Shown piece after piece: positions 55,506-64,000 of a stretch of 64,000 nucleotides of DNA. The notes under the pieces were generated by a model. The model was not told where the DNA came from and made no database searches. It worked only from the letters and a program-made list of their open reading frames with translations. Numbering within the stretch: position 1 is the stretch's first letter; each line of letters begins with the position of its first letter. The stretch covers positions 2,993,501-3,057,500 of the forward strand of contig AP023052.1 in the NCBI GenBank assembly GCA_019703815.1, read 5' to 3'. Source of the stretch: Thaumasiovibrio occultus (GTDB lineage: Bacteria > Pseudomonadota > Gammaproteobacteria > Enterobacterales > Vibrionaceae). The translations under genes were made by a program, and so were the position numbers.

Positions 55506-57677
55506 TCACATTGGCTCCAGCTTCGCGTATTGGGTAACCAGCCATTTGATCCCTTCACCATTGAAAGCCACTTGCACTCGGCTCTGACCGCCACTGCCTT
55601 CGTAGTTAATAATGGTGCCTTCGCCAAATTTCGGATGGCGAACGCGCTGGCCCAAGGTATAACCGGTTTCATTGAAGTTACTGGTTACAGTGGATGCGCT
55701 AAAACGGCCTTGTGATGCCGGGCGGCTCACTTTCGCCTTCATACGCACTTCTTCAACAAACTCTTCCGGAATTTCTTTTACGAAACGCGATGGGCGGTGG
55801 AAATTGTCTTTGCCGTACAAACGGCGCATTTCAGCGTAGGTAATGTAGAGTTTTTCCATCGCACGCGTCATACCCACGTAGCACAAGCGACGCTCTTCTT
55901 CTAAGCGGCCGGCTTCTTCCACAGTACGCTGGCTCGGGAACATCCCCTCTTCCACGCCCACCATGAACACCAATGGGAATTCCAAACCTTTCGCACTGTG
56001 CAAGGTCATCAGTTGCACCGCATCGGAGAACTCATCGGCTTGGCCTTCACCGGCTTCTAATGCTGCATGAGTTAAGAAAGCCGTCAGTGGCGACATATCT
56101 TCCGCCTCTTCAGGGATCTCAAACTGACGCGCCGCCGTGACCAGCTCTTCCAAGTTTTCGACACGCGCTTGGGCTTTTTCACCGCGCTCTTGCTCGTACA
56201 TCGCACGCAGGCCGGAATGACGGATCACGTCATCGGTTTGCTGATGCAGATTTTGCTCACGAGTATCATCTTCTAGTGCATCCACCAGCTCAAGGAAACG
56301 CGCTAATGCGGTACGAGCGCGGCCTGCCAGGGCTTGTTCATCAATTAATTGACGCGATGCTTGCCATAAGGTCAAGCTACGATCACGGGCGCAATTGCGC
56401 ACCATTTCCAACGTACGATCACCAATGCCACGGGTTGGCGTATTGACCACGCGCTCAAACGCAGCATCATCATTACGGTTAGCCATCAAACGCAAGTAAC
56501 TCAGCGCATCTTTGATTTCTTGGCGTTCGAAGAAACGCATCCCGCCATAGATACGGTACGGTAAACCTTGCTGGATCAGCGCCTCTTCCAACACCCGCGA
56601 CTGGGCGTTACTACGGTAGAGGAGCGCGGCATCTTTCAATGCGCCACCGTTGTCCATCCACACCTTGATTTTACCCACCACAAAACGCGCTTCATCGAGC
56701 TCGTTAAAGGCTGAATAGATCGAGATCGGCTCACCTTCATGGCCTTCCGTCCACAAGTTCTTACCCATACGCTCGGCGTTATTGGCAATCAGACTGTTGG
56801 CGGCGTTCAAAATATTGCCGGTCGAGCGGTAATTTTGCTCCAAACGGATGGTTTGTGCGCCAACAAAATCGTTCAAGAAACGTTGAATGTTCTCAACTTT
56901 TGCGCCACGCCAGCCGTAAATTGACTGATCATCATCGCCCACAATCATCACATTACATTGTGGCCCGGCCATCAGGCGCAGCCACGAATATTGAATATTG
57001 TTGGTGTCTTGGAACTCGTCCACCAGAATATGGCGAAAACGGGCTTGATAGTGATTGCGGATATGCTCGTTATCACGCAACAACTCAAAGCTGCGCAATA
57101 GGATCTCGGCAAAATCGACCAATCCGGCGCGATCACAGGCTTCTTGGTAGGCGCGATAAATCTGCAACCATTGCTGTTCAATCGGATCGCTACCATTACC
57201 AATGTGATGCGGGCGTAGCCCTTCATCTTTTTTACCATTGATAAACCACGCCGCTTGACGCGGTGGCCACTGTTTTTCGTCCAGATTTTGCGCTTTGATC
57301 AAGCGGCGCAGCAGGCGCTGCTGATCATCACTGTCGATGATTTGGAAATCTTCCGACAGCTTGGCATCCAGATAATGCGCCCGCAAAATGCGATGGCACA
57401 AACCGTGGAATGTGCCGTTCCACATCCCGTTGGCACCAAACTCCATCAGTTGATTAATACGGCCACGCATCTCTGCCGCCGCTTTGTTGGTAAAGGTTAC
57501 CGACATGATTTGGAACGGCGTAGCTTGCTCGATTTGCATTAACCAGGCGATACGATGCACCAGAACCCGAGTCTTACCACTGCCCGCACCGGCCAACACC
57601 AAATGATTTCCCAAAGGCGCAGCGACCGCCTCGCGTTGCTTGTCGTTTAGACCATCTAAAAGGTATGAAACATCCAT
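55506..57677 (-). CDS. uvrD: DNA helicase II
   Basis: This is a 723-residue superfamily 1A helicase for mismatch and nucleotide-excision repair. The motifs appear in order: LNDKQREAV, AGAGSGKTRVLVHR (Walker A), VTFTNKAAAEMRGR, ILVDEFQDTNNIQY, VGDDDQSIYGWRGA, QNYRST and TLHSAKGLEF, then YVGMTRA. The C-terminal part (YTLGQRVRHPKFGEGTIINY) is the UvrD beta-rich tail that binds partners. A LexA-box candidate lies upstream. Confidence 0.97.
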   Translation of the reverse strand: MDVSYLLDGLNDKQREAVAAPLGNHLVLAGAGSGKTRVLVHRIAWLMQIEQATPFQIMSVTFTNKAAAEMRGRINQLMEFGANGMWNGTFHGLCHRILRAHYLDAKLSEDFQIIDSDDQQRLLRRLIKAQNLDEKQWPPRQAAWFINGKKDEGLRPHHIGNGSDPIEQQWLQIYRAYQEACDRAGLVDFAEILLRSFELLRDNEHIRNHYQARFRHILVDEFQDTNNIQYSWLRLMAGPQCNVMIVGDDDQSIYGWRGAKVENIQRFLNDFVGAQTIRLEQNYRSTGNILNAANSLIANNAERMGKNLWTEGHEGEPISIYSAFNELDEARFVVGKIKVWMDNGGALKDAALLYRSNAQSRVLEEALIQQGLPYRIYGGMRFFERQEIKDALSYLRLMANRNDDAAFERVVNTPTRGIGDRTLEMVRNCARDRSLTLWQASRQLIDEQALAGRARTALARFLELVDALEDDTREQNLHQQTDDVIRHSGLRAMYEQERGEKAQARVENLEELVTAARQFEIPEEAEDMSPLTAFLTHAALEAGEGQADEFSDAVQLMTLHSAKGLEFPLVFMVGVEEGMFPSQRTVEEAGRLEEERRLCYVGMTRAMEKLYITYAEMRRLYGKDNFHRPSRFVKEIPEEFVEEVRMKAKVSRPASQGRFSASTVTSNFNETGYTLGQRVRHPKFGEGTIINYEGSGGQSRVQVAFNGEGIKWLVTQYAKLEPM

Positions 57678-57988
57678 CGCTTATTACTGGTTATATATAC
57701 ATAGCGCTTAGTATATCAGCCCGCCTCTGCCGCGTCGCCCCCTATGATTAAAAAGCCTCCACTGTCGCGGATGGCTCGTGATCCGGCCGTTAATGACTGA
57801 CGCATTTTCTGCCGCGAGGTGACATATCACAACGCCAGCAAAAGCAACCAGTTGCATTTCATATTCTTCGTCTATGCTTAAAAAAATTGCGATGAAGTGA
57901 AAGTTTTTCCCGCTTCATCCTTTCTACTACACCGAGAACGCAAAACGCGTCGAATACAACATCAGCCTAAACAAGAAAAGGAAACGTT
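57678..57988. other. Divergent promoter region between uvrD and the buf operon
   Basis: About 310 bases. The part beside uvrD has the LexA-box candidate. I see no clear sigma or metal-regulator site before bufA. Confidence 0.45.
57687..57702 (-). promoter_or_regulatory. Candidate LexA (SOS) box of uvrD
   Basis: On the minus strand the 16-mer is ATGTATATATAACCAG. It fits CTG-N10-CAG except for its first base, and differs at two positions from the E. coli uvrD box as I recall it. It ends ten bases before the uvrD start codon. Confidence 0.7.
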
Positions 57989-58249
57989 ATGAAAAAGTCG
58001 AATATTGCTGTAGCAACTGCTGTATCGGGACTTCTTGCGCTTGGCGCGGCAACCATGGCTTCACCGGCTATCGCCGCTGACAAAGAAAAGTGCTACGGCG
58101 TTGCTAAAGCAGGCGCTAATGACTGCGCCACCAAAACCAGCTCTTGTGCGGGCACCTCAACTGAAGACAATCAAGCGGATGCATTCATCATGGTACCAAA
58201 AGGCCTTTGTGATCGCTTGGCAGGTAGCAGCACCGGCGAGCCAGCGTAA
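57989..58249 (+). CDS. bufA: BufA1-type bufferin metallophore precursor (DUF2282)
   Basis: This is an 86-residue periplasmic precursor with a signal peptide to about residue 30 (ending PAIAA). The mature part has four cysteines: C35 in KCYGVAKAG, C46 in NDC, C53 in SSCAG and C74 in PKGLC. This pattern is the DUF2282/BufA1 family. Bufferins are ribosomally made, post-translationally modified peptides that bind copper. The stop overlaps the bufB start (TAATG). Confidence 0.85.
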   Translation: MKKSNIAVATAVSGLLALGAATMASPAIAADKEKCYGVAKAGANDCATKTSSCAGTSTEDNQADAFIMVPKGLCDRLAGSSTGEPA

Positions 58250-59103
58250 TGACGCTGCCTCAATACCTGATGCCAGTGGGGGTTGGTCTACGCCACCCCC
58301 ATTTTTTTGACATCTTATCGGCTAAACCTACCGTGGGCTGGTTGGAAATTCACAGTGAAAATTACTTCCAGCCACGCTCTGAAGCGAGTTTGTTACTCGC
58401 GCAAATTAGCGAGCATTATCCGATCAGCTGTCACGGCGTGGGGTTGTCTCTCGGCTCAGCCGAACCCTTAAATCCACTGCATTTAAATCAATTAGCTGAG
58501 CTGGTTAAGCGGGTTCAACCGATCGCGGTCTCCGAGCATTTAAGCTGGAGCGCCATCAACGGGCAGCACTTTAACGACCTGCTGCCGCTGCCCTATACCC
58601 ATGAAGCGCTGCGTAATTTTTGCGATCACGTTGATGAAGTGCAAACCAAGCTGCAACGCCAAATTCTGATCGAGAATCCATCGAGCTACTTAAGTTTCGA
58701 GAACGGCGATTTCAGCGAATGGGATTTTTTGGTCGAAATGCAAAAGCGCACCGGTTGCGGATTGTTGCTCGATCTCAACAATATCTACGTCAGCGCCTTC
58801 AATCATGGCTTCAGTGCTGACACCTATTTAGCGGCGATTGATCCAACCTCCGTTAAAGAAATTCATCTGGCAGGCTTTACCGCAAAGCACCTGCCGGAAG
58901 GGGAATTGTGGATTGATACCCACAGCAAACCGGTCAACGACGCCGTATGGCAACTCTACCGCCAATGGCTCACGACGCACAGCAAGCGCCACGGCGTTCC
59001 CGCGACGTTGATCGAGTGGGACAGTGATATTCCGCCACTCGATGTGCTGTTAGCCGAAGCCGCCAAAGCCGAGGCGATCATTGATGAGGTGTGCCATGAC
59101 TGA
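58249..59103 (+). CDS. bufB: MNIO-family bufferin maturase (DUF692)
   Basis: This is a 284-residue multinuclear iron oxidative enzyme with a TIM-barrel fold. Metal-ligand type segments are VGWLEIHSENYF, SCHGVGLSLGS, VSEHLSW, LIENPSSYLSFE, LLLDLNNIYVSAFNHG and EIHLAGF, then WIDTHSKPV and LIEWDSDIPPLDVL. Family members oxidise cysteine in the precursor peptide. It is coupled to bufA and overlaps bufC by eight bases. Confidence 0.88.
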   Translation: MTLPQYLMPVGVGLRHPHFFDILSAKPTVGWLEIHSENYFQPRSEASLLLAQISEHYPISCHGVGLSLGSAEPLNPLHLNQLAELVKRVQPIAVSEHLSWSAINGQHFNDLLPLPYTHEALRNFCDHVDEVQTKLQRQILIENPSSYLSFENGDFSEWDFLVEMQKRTGCGLLLDLNNIYVSAFNHGFSADTYLAAIDPTSVKEIHLAGFTAKHLPEGELWIDTHSKPVNDAVWQLYRQWLTTHSKRHGVPATLIEWDSDIPPLDVLLAEAAKAEAIIDEVCHD

Positions 59104-59863
59104 TGAGTCGAATAGTAAATCGTTAAGCGAGCTACAACACGCTTTTGCGCAGTCACAGCACTATAAAATCCATGGGTTAGATAGCGACATTCATGCTGGA
59201 CGCTTTTCAGTCGACCAGCGCTTACAGATTTATCGCAATAACTACATTGTCAGCTTAAGTGAGGTACTCGCGGCGGGCTATCCAGCAACACAAGCGGTGG
59301 TGGGCGAAGAGTGTTTTACCCAACTGGCGCGGTATCACGTACTCCATCACCCCGCGAACTCCGGTGACATCACTATCTATGGCGCGGGCTTAGCGCACTC
59401 CATTGCGGCGCAGCCTAGCTTGATTGAAGCCGTGCCGTATCTAACGGATCTCGCCACTTTAGAGTGGGCGGTCGACAGGCAAACACAACACGGCGAGCCT
59501 GAACGTGTCTTCCCTATTGCTGCGCTGAGTGAGCGGCTACAACACGAAGGCGAAGCGTATTTACAGCGTGTGGTGTTAGTACCGCAAGGAGAGCTTCATC
59601 GCTTTCCCACCGCCGTGGGCAGCTTATGGCAAATGGTGAAAACCAATCACGTCGAACCCTGCGACATGACGGCCGCCGAGATCTGCTGGGTGCATTATCG
59701 CCAAGGCCCACAAGTGCTGGTACTCAACGACGACAGCGCGGCACTGATCGCCCTCGCACAACAAGCCCGTCCGCTGGCTGAAGCCAGTGATGGCATGTTG
59801 CGCCAGCTGACCGAATTAATCCAACAACAGATCTTTGTTCATTTCTGGGAGAGCCCGTCATGA
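59096..59863 (+). CDS. bufC: Bufferin maturase partner (DUF2063)
   Basis: This is a 255-residue protein with the N-terminal DUF2063 domain (RLQIYRNNYIVSLSEVLAAGYPATQAVVGEE) that presents the peptide to MNIO enzymes. The C-terminal half (LHRFPTAVGSLWQMVKTN, VLVLNDDSAALIALAQ) is a winged-helix-like part. I chose ATG 59096, which lies inside the bufB end after GAGGTG. It completes the usual bufABC order. Confidence 0.85.
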   Translation: MTDESNSKSLSELQHAFAQSQHYKIHGLDSDIHAGRFSVDQRLQIYRNNYIVSLSEVLAAGYPATQAVVGEECFTQLARYHVLHHPANSGDITIYGAGLAHSIAAQPSLIEAVPYLTDLATLEWAVDRQTQHGEPERVFPIAALSERLQHEGEAYLQRVVLVPQGELHRFPTAVGSLWQMVKTNHVEPCDMTAAEICWVHYRQGPQVLVLNDDSAALIALAQQARPLAEASDGMLRQLTELIQQQIFVHFWESPS

Positions 59864-60315
59864 TCCAATTTATTAATAAAGTCGATGCGATATCCCGCAC
59901 CATTACTACCCCGTTGATCCCGCTATTATTGCTCTTTACCCGGATCTGGGTGGCGGTGGTGTTCTTCAAATCGGGCATGATCAAATACAACAGTTGGGAC
60001 AGCACCTTGTACTTGTTTGAGTACGAATATCAGGTGCCACTGCTCCCTTGGCAACTAGCGGCGTATTTAGGCACGGCGGCAGAGTTGATATTGCCCATCT
60101 TTGTCGCGATTGGCCTGTTTACTCGCCCCATGGTATTGGCACTCTTTGCGTTTAACGTTATTGCGGTGGTGTCATACCCACTGCTGTGGGAGCGCGGTTT
60201 CTACGATCACCAGCTCTGGGGCATGATGATGTTGGTCAATATTTTCTGGGGTGCGGGGGCGATTTCTGCCGACCACTTATTGGGTAAGTTCTCACGCAAG
60301 AATGCGCTGGTGTGA
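59860..60315 (+). CDS. DoxX family membrane protein
   Basis: This is a 151-residue inner-membrane protein with four hydrophobic helices. Features are VFFKSGMIKY, AAYLGTAAELILPIF, GLFTRPMVLALFAFN and FYDHQLWGMMMLVN. DoxX proteins are often the last gene of bufferin operons, and its start overlaps the bufC stop (ATGA). It may supply or remove electrons or metal, but the role is not known. Confidence 0.85.
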   Translation: MIQFINKVDAISRTITTPLIPLLLLFTRIWVAVVFFKSGMIKYNSWDSTLYLFEYEYQVPLLPWQLAAYLGTAAELILPIFVAIGLFTRPMVLALFAFNVIAVVSYPLLWERGFYDHQLWGMMMLVNIFWGAGAISADHLLGKFSRKNALV

Positions 60316-60331
60316 CCATCTCAAGGTTAAA

Positions 60332-60362
60332 AAGAAAGGTTGGCATCAAGCCAACCTTTTCT
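60332..60362. terminator. Bidirectional terminator between the buf operon and fre
   Basis: Stem AAAGGTTGGC / GCCAACCTTT with loop ATCAA. Plus side has TTTT, minus side has a T-rich CTTTTT. Confidence 0.9.
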
Positions 60363-60387
60363 ATCTTCACGTTGCGATCACAAGGGA

Positions 60388-61095
60388 TCAAATAAACGCG
60401 AAAGCGTCCGCATACATGTGATCGCGGTGCGCGCCTTTTTCCGCACAGAAACGTTCGCGCGCTGCACCCGCCATTTCAAAACGACCACAAATATAAATGT
60501 CGTACGCGTCAAGGCTGACAAAGTCTTCCGCCACGGCGTCTAGTATGTTACCCGCTTTGCCTTCCCATTCTGCGGTTGGCAATTCCACGGCGGCCACGTA
60601 GTTCAGCTGCGGATAATCCGACGCCAAGTCCAGCATCGCTTGATGCGCATACAGCTGTTCACGGTCGCGGGCACCCCAGTACACAAAGACCGGCTGATGT
60701 TGACCATGCTCTAATGCCGCGAGCAAAATACTACGGACATAAGTAAAGCCAGTGCCGCCCGCGATCAACAACAATGGACGCTGCTGGTTGCCGCGCCAGT
60801 GCGCATCACCTTGCGGTGGCAAGATGGTCATGGTCTCACCCGACTCTAAACACGCTTTTGCGCGCTCAACCACTTGCAGCGCCCATGGGTTTTCTTCTGC
60901 CGCACCAATATGCAGTTCAATTTCCGCATCTCCAGGTGGGTTGGCAATGGAGAACGGGCGTTTATCATCGTCAGACAAACACACTTGCAGGTACTGGCCC
61001 GCTTTAAACTCGATAGGGGTTGGCGGCGTTAATACCACGCGATAAGTAAACGGCGCCACTGCCGCTACTGACTTTACTTTACATTGAATTGTCAT
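60388..61095 (-). CDS. fre: NAD(P)H-flavin reductase
   Basis: This is a 235-residue flavin reductase of the ferredoxin-NADP reductase fold. The flavin site is KRPFSIANPPG and the nicotinamide side is IAGGTGFTYVRSILL with the YICGRFEMAGAARERF end. It reduces free flavins (FMN, riboflavin) that can then reduce iron or feed luciferase. It lacks any iron-sulfur domain. It lies eight bases after a separate ferredoxin gene and follows ubiD. Confidence 0.92.
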   Translation of the reverse strand: MTIQCKVKSVAAVAPFTYRVVLTPPTPIEFKAGQYLQVCLSDDDKRPFSIANPPGDAEIELHIGAAEENPWALQVVERAKACLESGETMTILPPQGDAHWRGNQQRPLLLIAGGTGFTYVRSILLAALEHGQHQPVFVYWGARDREQLYAHQAMLDLASDYPQLNYVAAVELPTAEWEGKAGNILDAVAEDFVSLDAYDIYICGRFEMAGAARERFCAEKGAHRDHMYADAFAFI

Positions 61096-61103
61096 TGTAT
61101 CCT

Positions 61104-61367
61104 CTAATCCATCTCTAACGTCAGATCGCTAGCGGGTATCGCAAGGCAAGTAAATATCCAACCTTCTTGCTGCTCTTGCTCGGTCAACATCGGCGCCAGT
61201 TCATAACGAACATCGCCGTGTCGCAGCTTACACAAACAAGTTGCGCACACCCCTACTTGACAACGATGGGGAAAATTCACACCTGCGTTGAGCATCGCCT
61301 CCAACACAGTCTGGTTATTATCGCTCTCTATTGTGATGTTCTGAGGCAGCAGGTGTATCGTGTACAT
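61104..61367 (-). CDS. Small 2Fe-2S ferredoxin between ubiD and fre
   Basis: This is an 87-residue plant-type ferredoxin. Ligands are C36, C41, C44 and C74 in the CX4CX2CX29C pattern (HRCQVGVCATCLC, then IFTC); C46 is an extra cysteine. It resembles the ferredoxin domain of CDP-6-deoxy-glucoseen reductase and of YfaE-type proteins. It begins one base after the ubiD stop (61369) and ends eight bases before fre, so the three are one operon. Confidence 0.85.
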   Translation of the reverse strand: MYTIHLLPQNITIESDNNQTVLEAMLNAGVNFPHRCQVGVCATCLCKLRHGDVRYELAPMLTEQEQQEGWIFTCLAIPASDLTLEMD

Positions 61368-61368
61368 C

Positions 61369-63255
61369 TTAATTTAAGATCGCTAGTTGCTCCCAGATGG
61401 CGTCGATACGCTCGACGACCGCTGGGTCTTTGGTGATGGGTGTTCCCCACTCACGGACAGTCTCACCTGGCCACTTGTTGGTTGCATCCATTGCCAATTT
61501 TGAGCCTGATTTCAGGCCTGCTCCTTCGCCGTCTGGCGAATTTGCTCGGATCAGGGTATCACGTGCCGGATCCATCCGGGTGGTGATCGCCCAAATCACA
61601 TCGTTCCAATCACGGATATTAACGTCTTCCGCGTCAAACACCATGACAAACTTAATATCAGCATGAGGAGCAAAGGCTTGCCAAATCGCTTCAGTCGCCG
61701 CCAAGCCATCACCACTGGCCTGTTTGTTAATCGAGGCGATCACCATGCCATGAGCATGCGCTTCGGCTGGCAGGTAAATGTCTTGCAGCACCGAGCAGTT
61801 CGCCTTCAGCTCGCTGATGATGGTATCAAGGGCTGCAGGCGTCAACGAACGGCTTGACTCTGGCGCATAACCGACGAGTTCTGCGTCCCATTTTTTAGTC
61901 GCATCTAAGCCCATCTTTGAGCCCAGCCCTACCACAGGAGAAGCAAAATCGAGCGAATCAATCGGCGTGTGTTCAATCAACAACGTATCGCGCAGCGGAT
62001 CCATTCGCGTCGTCATGGCCTGTATCACGCTATGCCAGTCACGGGCATTCACATCGTCATCGCACACCACCACATATTTGGTGTACATAAACTGACGCAA
62101 GAAAGACCAGACCCCCATCATCACGCGCTTAGCGTGGCCGGGATACTGCTTTTTCATGGTCACAACGGCCATGCGATAGGAGCAGCCTTCTGGCGGCAGG
62201 TAGAAATCGACAATTTCAGGAAACTGCTTTTGCAAAATGGGCACAAACACTTCGTTGAGCGCGACGCCCAATACCGCAGGCTCATCTGGCGGGCGCCCCG
62301 TGTAAGTACTGTGGTAAATCGGGTCTTGGCGCATGGTCACATGGGTTACGGTGAAGACATGATGACGCTCCACCTCATTGTAATAACCGGTGTGATCGCC
62401 ATACGGCCCTTCATCGGCAAACTCGTTCGGATCAATGTAGCCCTCCAACACCACTTCGGCACTGGCTGGCACGTCGAGATCGTTACTTAGGCTTTTTACT
62501 ACTTCGGTTTTTGCGCCGCGCAGCAACCCGGCAAACGCATACTCCGACAAAGTATCAGGGACGGGTGTCACCGCGCCTAAAATGGTCGCCGGATCGGCGC
62601 CAAACGCCACGGTGACGGGGAATGGTTCACCGGGATGGGTTTCCATCCAATCACGCAGATCTAACGCCCCACCACGGTGCGCGAGCCAGCGCATGATGAC
62701 TTTATTCTTACCGATTTTCTGCTGGCGATAGATCCCCAAATTCTGGCGTTTTTTGGTCGGCCCCTTGGTGATGGTCAAGCCCCATGTTAATAACGGCGCG
62801 ACATCTCCCGCCCAACACGACATCACGGGGATCTTATCAAGATCGACCTCGTCACCTGACCACACCACTTCTTGGCAAGGCGCTTTGCGCAAGCGCTTTG
62901 CGGGCATGTTCAAGACCTGCTTAAACACCGGCAGTTTATCAATCGCATCGCGAAAGCCTTTCGGCGGCTCTGGCTCTTTCAAATAAGCCAATAACTTGCC
63001 CACCTCGCGTAGCTCTTTGACATCTTCGCGACCCATCCCCATTGCCACGCGCTCTGGCGTGCCGAACAAGTTTGCCAACACCGGCATCGAATAACCCACT
63101 GGGTTTTCAAACAATAACGCCGGCCCCTTGGCGCGCAAAGTACGGTCGGCTATTTCCGTCATTTCATAGCGCGGATCGATAGGATGGGTGATGCGTTTTA
63201 ACTCACCTTTTTGTTCGAGATAAGATAAAAACTCGCGGAGATCCTTAAATTTCAT
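61369..63255 (-). CDS. ubiD: 3-octaprenyl-4-hydroxybenzoate decarboxylase with duplicated C-terminal part
   Basis: This is a 628-residue UbiD that removes the carboxyl group in ubiquinone synthesis with prenylated FMN. Start [15 protein letters not shown], core SRG-like [21 protein letters not shown] and the active-site [22 protein letters not shown] are present. E. coli UbiD is about 497 residues. The extra length comes from a second copy of the segment at residues about 348-456 (residues 490-595), which repeats DVNxRDW, TTRMDPxRDT and DATxKW. I believe Vibrio UbiD proteins are also long. Confidence 0.93.
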   Translation of the reverse strand: MKFKDLREFLSYLEQKGELKRITHPIDPRYEMTEIADRTLRAKGPALLFENPVGYSMPVLANLFGTPERVAMGMGREDVKELREVGKLLAYLKEPEPPKGFRDAIDKLPVFKQVLNMPAKRLRKAPCQEVVWSGDEVDLDKIPVMSCWAGDVAPLLTWGLTITKGPTKKRQNLGIYRQQKIGKNKVIMRWLAHRGGALDLRDWMETHPGEPFPVTVAFGADPATILGAVTPVPDTLSEYAFAGLLRGAKTEVVKSLSNDLDVPASAEVVLEGYIDPNEFADEGPYGDHTGYYNEVERHHVFTVTHVTMRQDPIYHSTYTGRPPDEPAVLGVALNEVFVPILQKQFPEIVDFYLPPEGCSYRMAVVTMKKQYPGHAKRVMMGVWSFLRQFMYTKYVVVCDDDVNARDWHSVIQAMTTRMDPLRDTLLIEHTPIDSLDFASPVVGLGSKMGLDATKKWDAELVGYAPESSRSLTPAALDTIISELKANCSVLQDIYLPAEAHAHGMVIASINKQASGDGLAATEAIWQAFAPHADIKFVMVFDAEDVNIRDWNDVIWAITTRMDPARDTLIRANSPDGEGAGLKSGSKLAMDATNKWPGETVREWGTPITKDPAVVERIDAIWEQLAILN

Positions 63256-63413
63256 CGCAATCCATACTTGTATTACTGCCTTGGCAGCGGTGGGTGAAAA
63301 ATGATTATACCTATTTCATTTCACGACGGGTCATTTTGAAAATGAATTACTTATTCAAAACGAAATACGCGTGAGAGCAAAGCGGTGCCACCAAATTCGC
63401 GAGCGAGATAACT

Positions 63414-63447
63414 CAAAAAGGGCAGCGCTCTCATGCCTGCCCTTTTA
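63414..63447 (-). terminator. Terminator of the right-edge gene
   Basis: On the minus strand, AAAAGGGCAG / CTGCCCTTTT with an 11-base loop is followed by T, about 40 bases after the stop of the gene at 63485. Confidence 0.85.
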
Positions 63448-63484
63448 GGAGAGATTGAAAACCGCATCCCCTCGCTAGCAACGA

Positions 63485-64000
63485 TTAAGGCGTCGCGGCC
63501 AGTGCGCGCTGTAAATGGCGCATACGGATAGGGCTGAGCTCAGATAACACCAATTCAGACACCCAACCGCGATATCCTTGCGCCACTAGCTGGTTCGCCA
63601 CTAACTGGCCATCTTCAATTTCATTGAGTTTCACCAGCAAAAACGATTCGACCACAGGCGGCATCGGGTGAAGCCGCGCCAAATATTGATACGCTGATAA
63701 CTTCAAGCTGGGGTTTTCCGTGGCTGCCATCAGCTGCTGAGTCGCGTAATCATCTAAACCACGACCGGCAAGGCGCTCTAATTCATCGATAGAAAAGGCA
63801 TCAGTTTTGCGCCGCCACAACAATGCGTGCAAACCGGGATCATCAGTACGCTGCGCAAGATAAGCAATAATGGCATTATCCGGCAGCCACAATAATCGCC
63901 GATAATTTTCGCCAAATTCAGCCACTAAGCGCTTAATTGTTGCATCCGTTAGCTGATCACCGTGCTCAATTAAGATATCACGGCGCACGAAATACCGCTC
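63485..64000 (-). CDS. Hypothetical helical protein, N-terminus outside the window
   Basis: The frame stays open to the right edge, so this is the C-terminal part (172 residues visible, including the four upstream of a GTG at 63986-63988). It is soluble and helical, with TPR- or HEAT-like pairs such as LPDNAIIAYLAQRTDDPGLHALL and DDYATQQLMAATENPSLKL. I do not recognise the family. It ends 230 bases upstream of ubiD on the same strand, with a terminator in between. Confidence 0.6.
   Translation of the reverse strand, partial: ERYFVRRDILIEHGDQLTDATIKRLVAEFGENYRRLLWLPDNAIIAYLAQRTDDPGLHALLWRRKTDAFSIDELERLAGRGLDDYATQQLMAATENPSLKLSAYQYLARLHPMPPVVESFLLVKLNEIEDGQLVANQLVAQGYRGWVSELVLSELSPIRMRHLQRALAATP

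Overview
The window is a chromosomal segment of a gammaproteobacterium, most likely a member of the Vibrionaceae (a Vibrio/Salinivibrio-type organism). The reasons are the conserved blocks pldB-yigL, lptM-lysA-dapF-DUF484-xerC-yigB facing cyaY, cyaA facing hemCDXY, rsmJ/prlC/rlmJ/gor, uspB-ftnA facing uspA, and an Arg-His-Pro tRNA operon like the enterobacterial argX-hisR-leuT-proM operon. Genes are densely packed, and most units end in clear rho-independent terminators. I see no insertion sequence, prophage, integron or CRISPR array. The genus assignment is inference.

Layout. 1-2335: two small membrane proteins on the minus strand, one with a HEPN-type RNxxxH motif, then a DUF2500 protein and an acyltransferase-3. 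2701-5679: an AbgT transporter and an EAL-HDOD protein. 6036-10648: pldB-yigL, an AT-rich orphan membrane protein, an EVE-domain protein and a three-module lipoprotein. 10833-14908: a DTW-domain tRNA modification enzyme, manA, an orphan ORF and a YhiN-type flavoprotein. 15088-17566: an 18-bp triplet repeat, uspB, ftnA, uspA and a GNAT acetyltransferase. 17735-22728: yigB, xerC, DUF484, dapF, lysA and lptM, then cyaY. 22880-30055: cyaA divergent from hemCDXY. 30221-33985: a 59-residue four-cysteine protein, rsmJ, a PAS-GGDEF-EAL protein and asnC. 34254-38854: prlC, rlmJ, gor. 39360-41746: rimK, an aspartoacylase-like gene and a RimB-like protease in one operon. 41942-47526: an orphan RND-type adaptor lipoprotein, a YjiH protein and two tandem TraF_2-type outer-membrane paralogues. 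47762-53100: a complete peptide ABC transporter operon. 53965-54531: five tRNA genes. 54934-57677: cytochrome c5 and uvrD with a LexA-box candidate. 57989-60315: a bufferin-type metallophore operon. 60388-63255: fre, a small 2Fe-2S ferredoxin and ubiD. A truncated unknown gene runs off the right edge.

How the genes work together. hemCDXY makes uroporphyrinogen III and the envelope proteins that go with it. Frataxin (cyaY), ferritin (ftnA) and the ferredoxin touch iron handling. fre and ubiD sit with flavin and quinone metabolism. uspA, uspB, gor and uvrD form a stress and repair group. rimK, the aspartoacylase-like hydrolase and the RimB-like protease look like a system that adds and removes glutamate tails. 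The buf operon looks like copper or heavy-metal buffering.

The parts most worth a second look are the HEPN-like membrane protein at the left edge, the rimK module, the bufferin operon, the ferredoxin between ubiD and fre, the internal duplication in UbiD, the tandem TraF_2 paralogues, the 59-residue cysteine protein and the pump-less adaptor lipoprotein. No similarity search was run. All family calls rest on recognised motifs, lengths and gene order.
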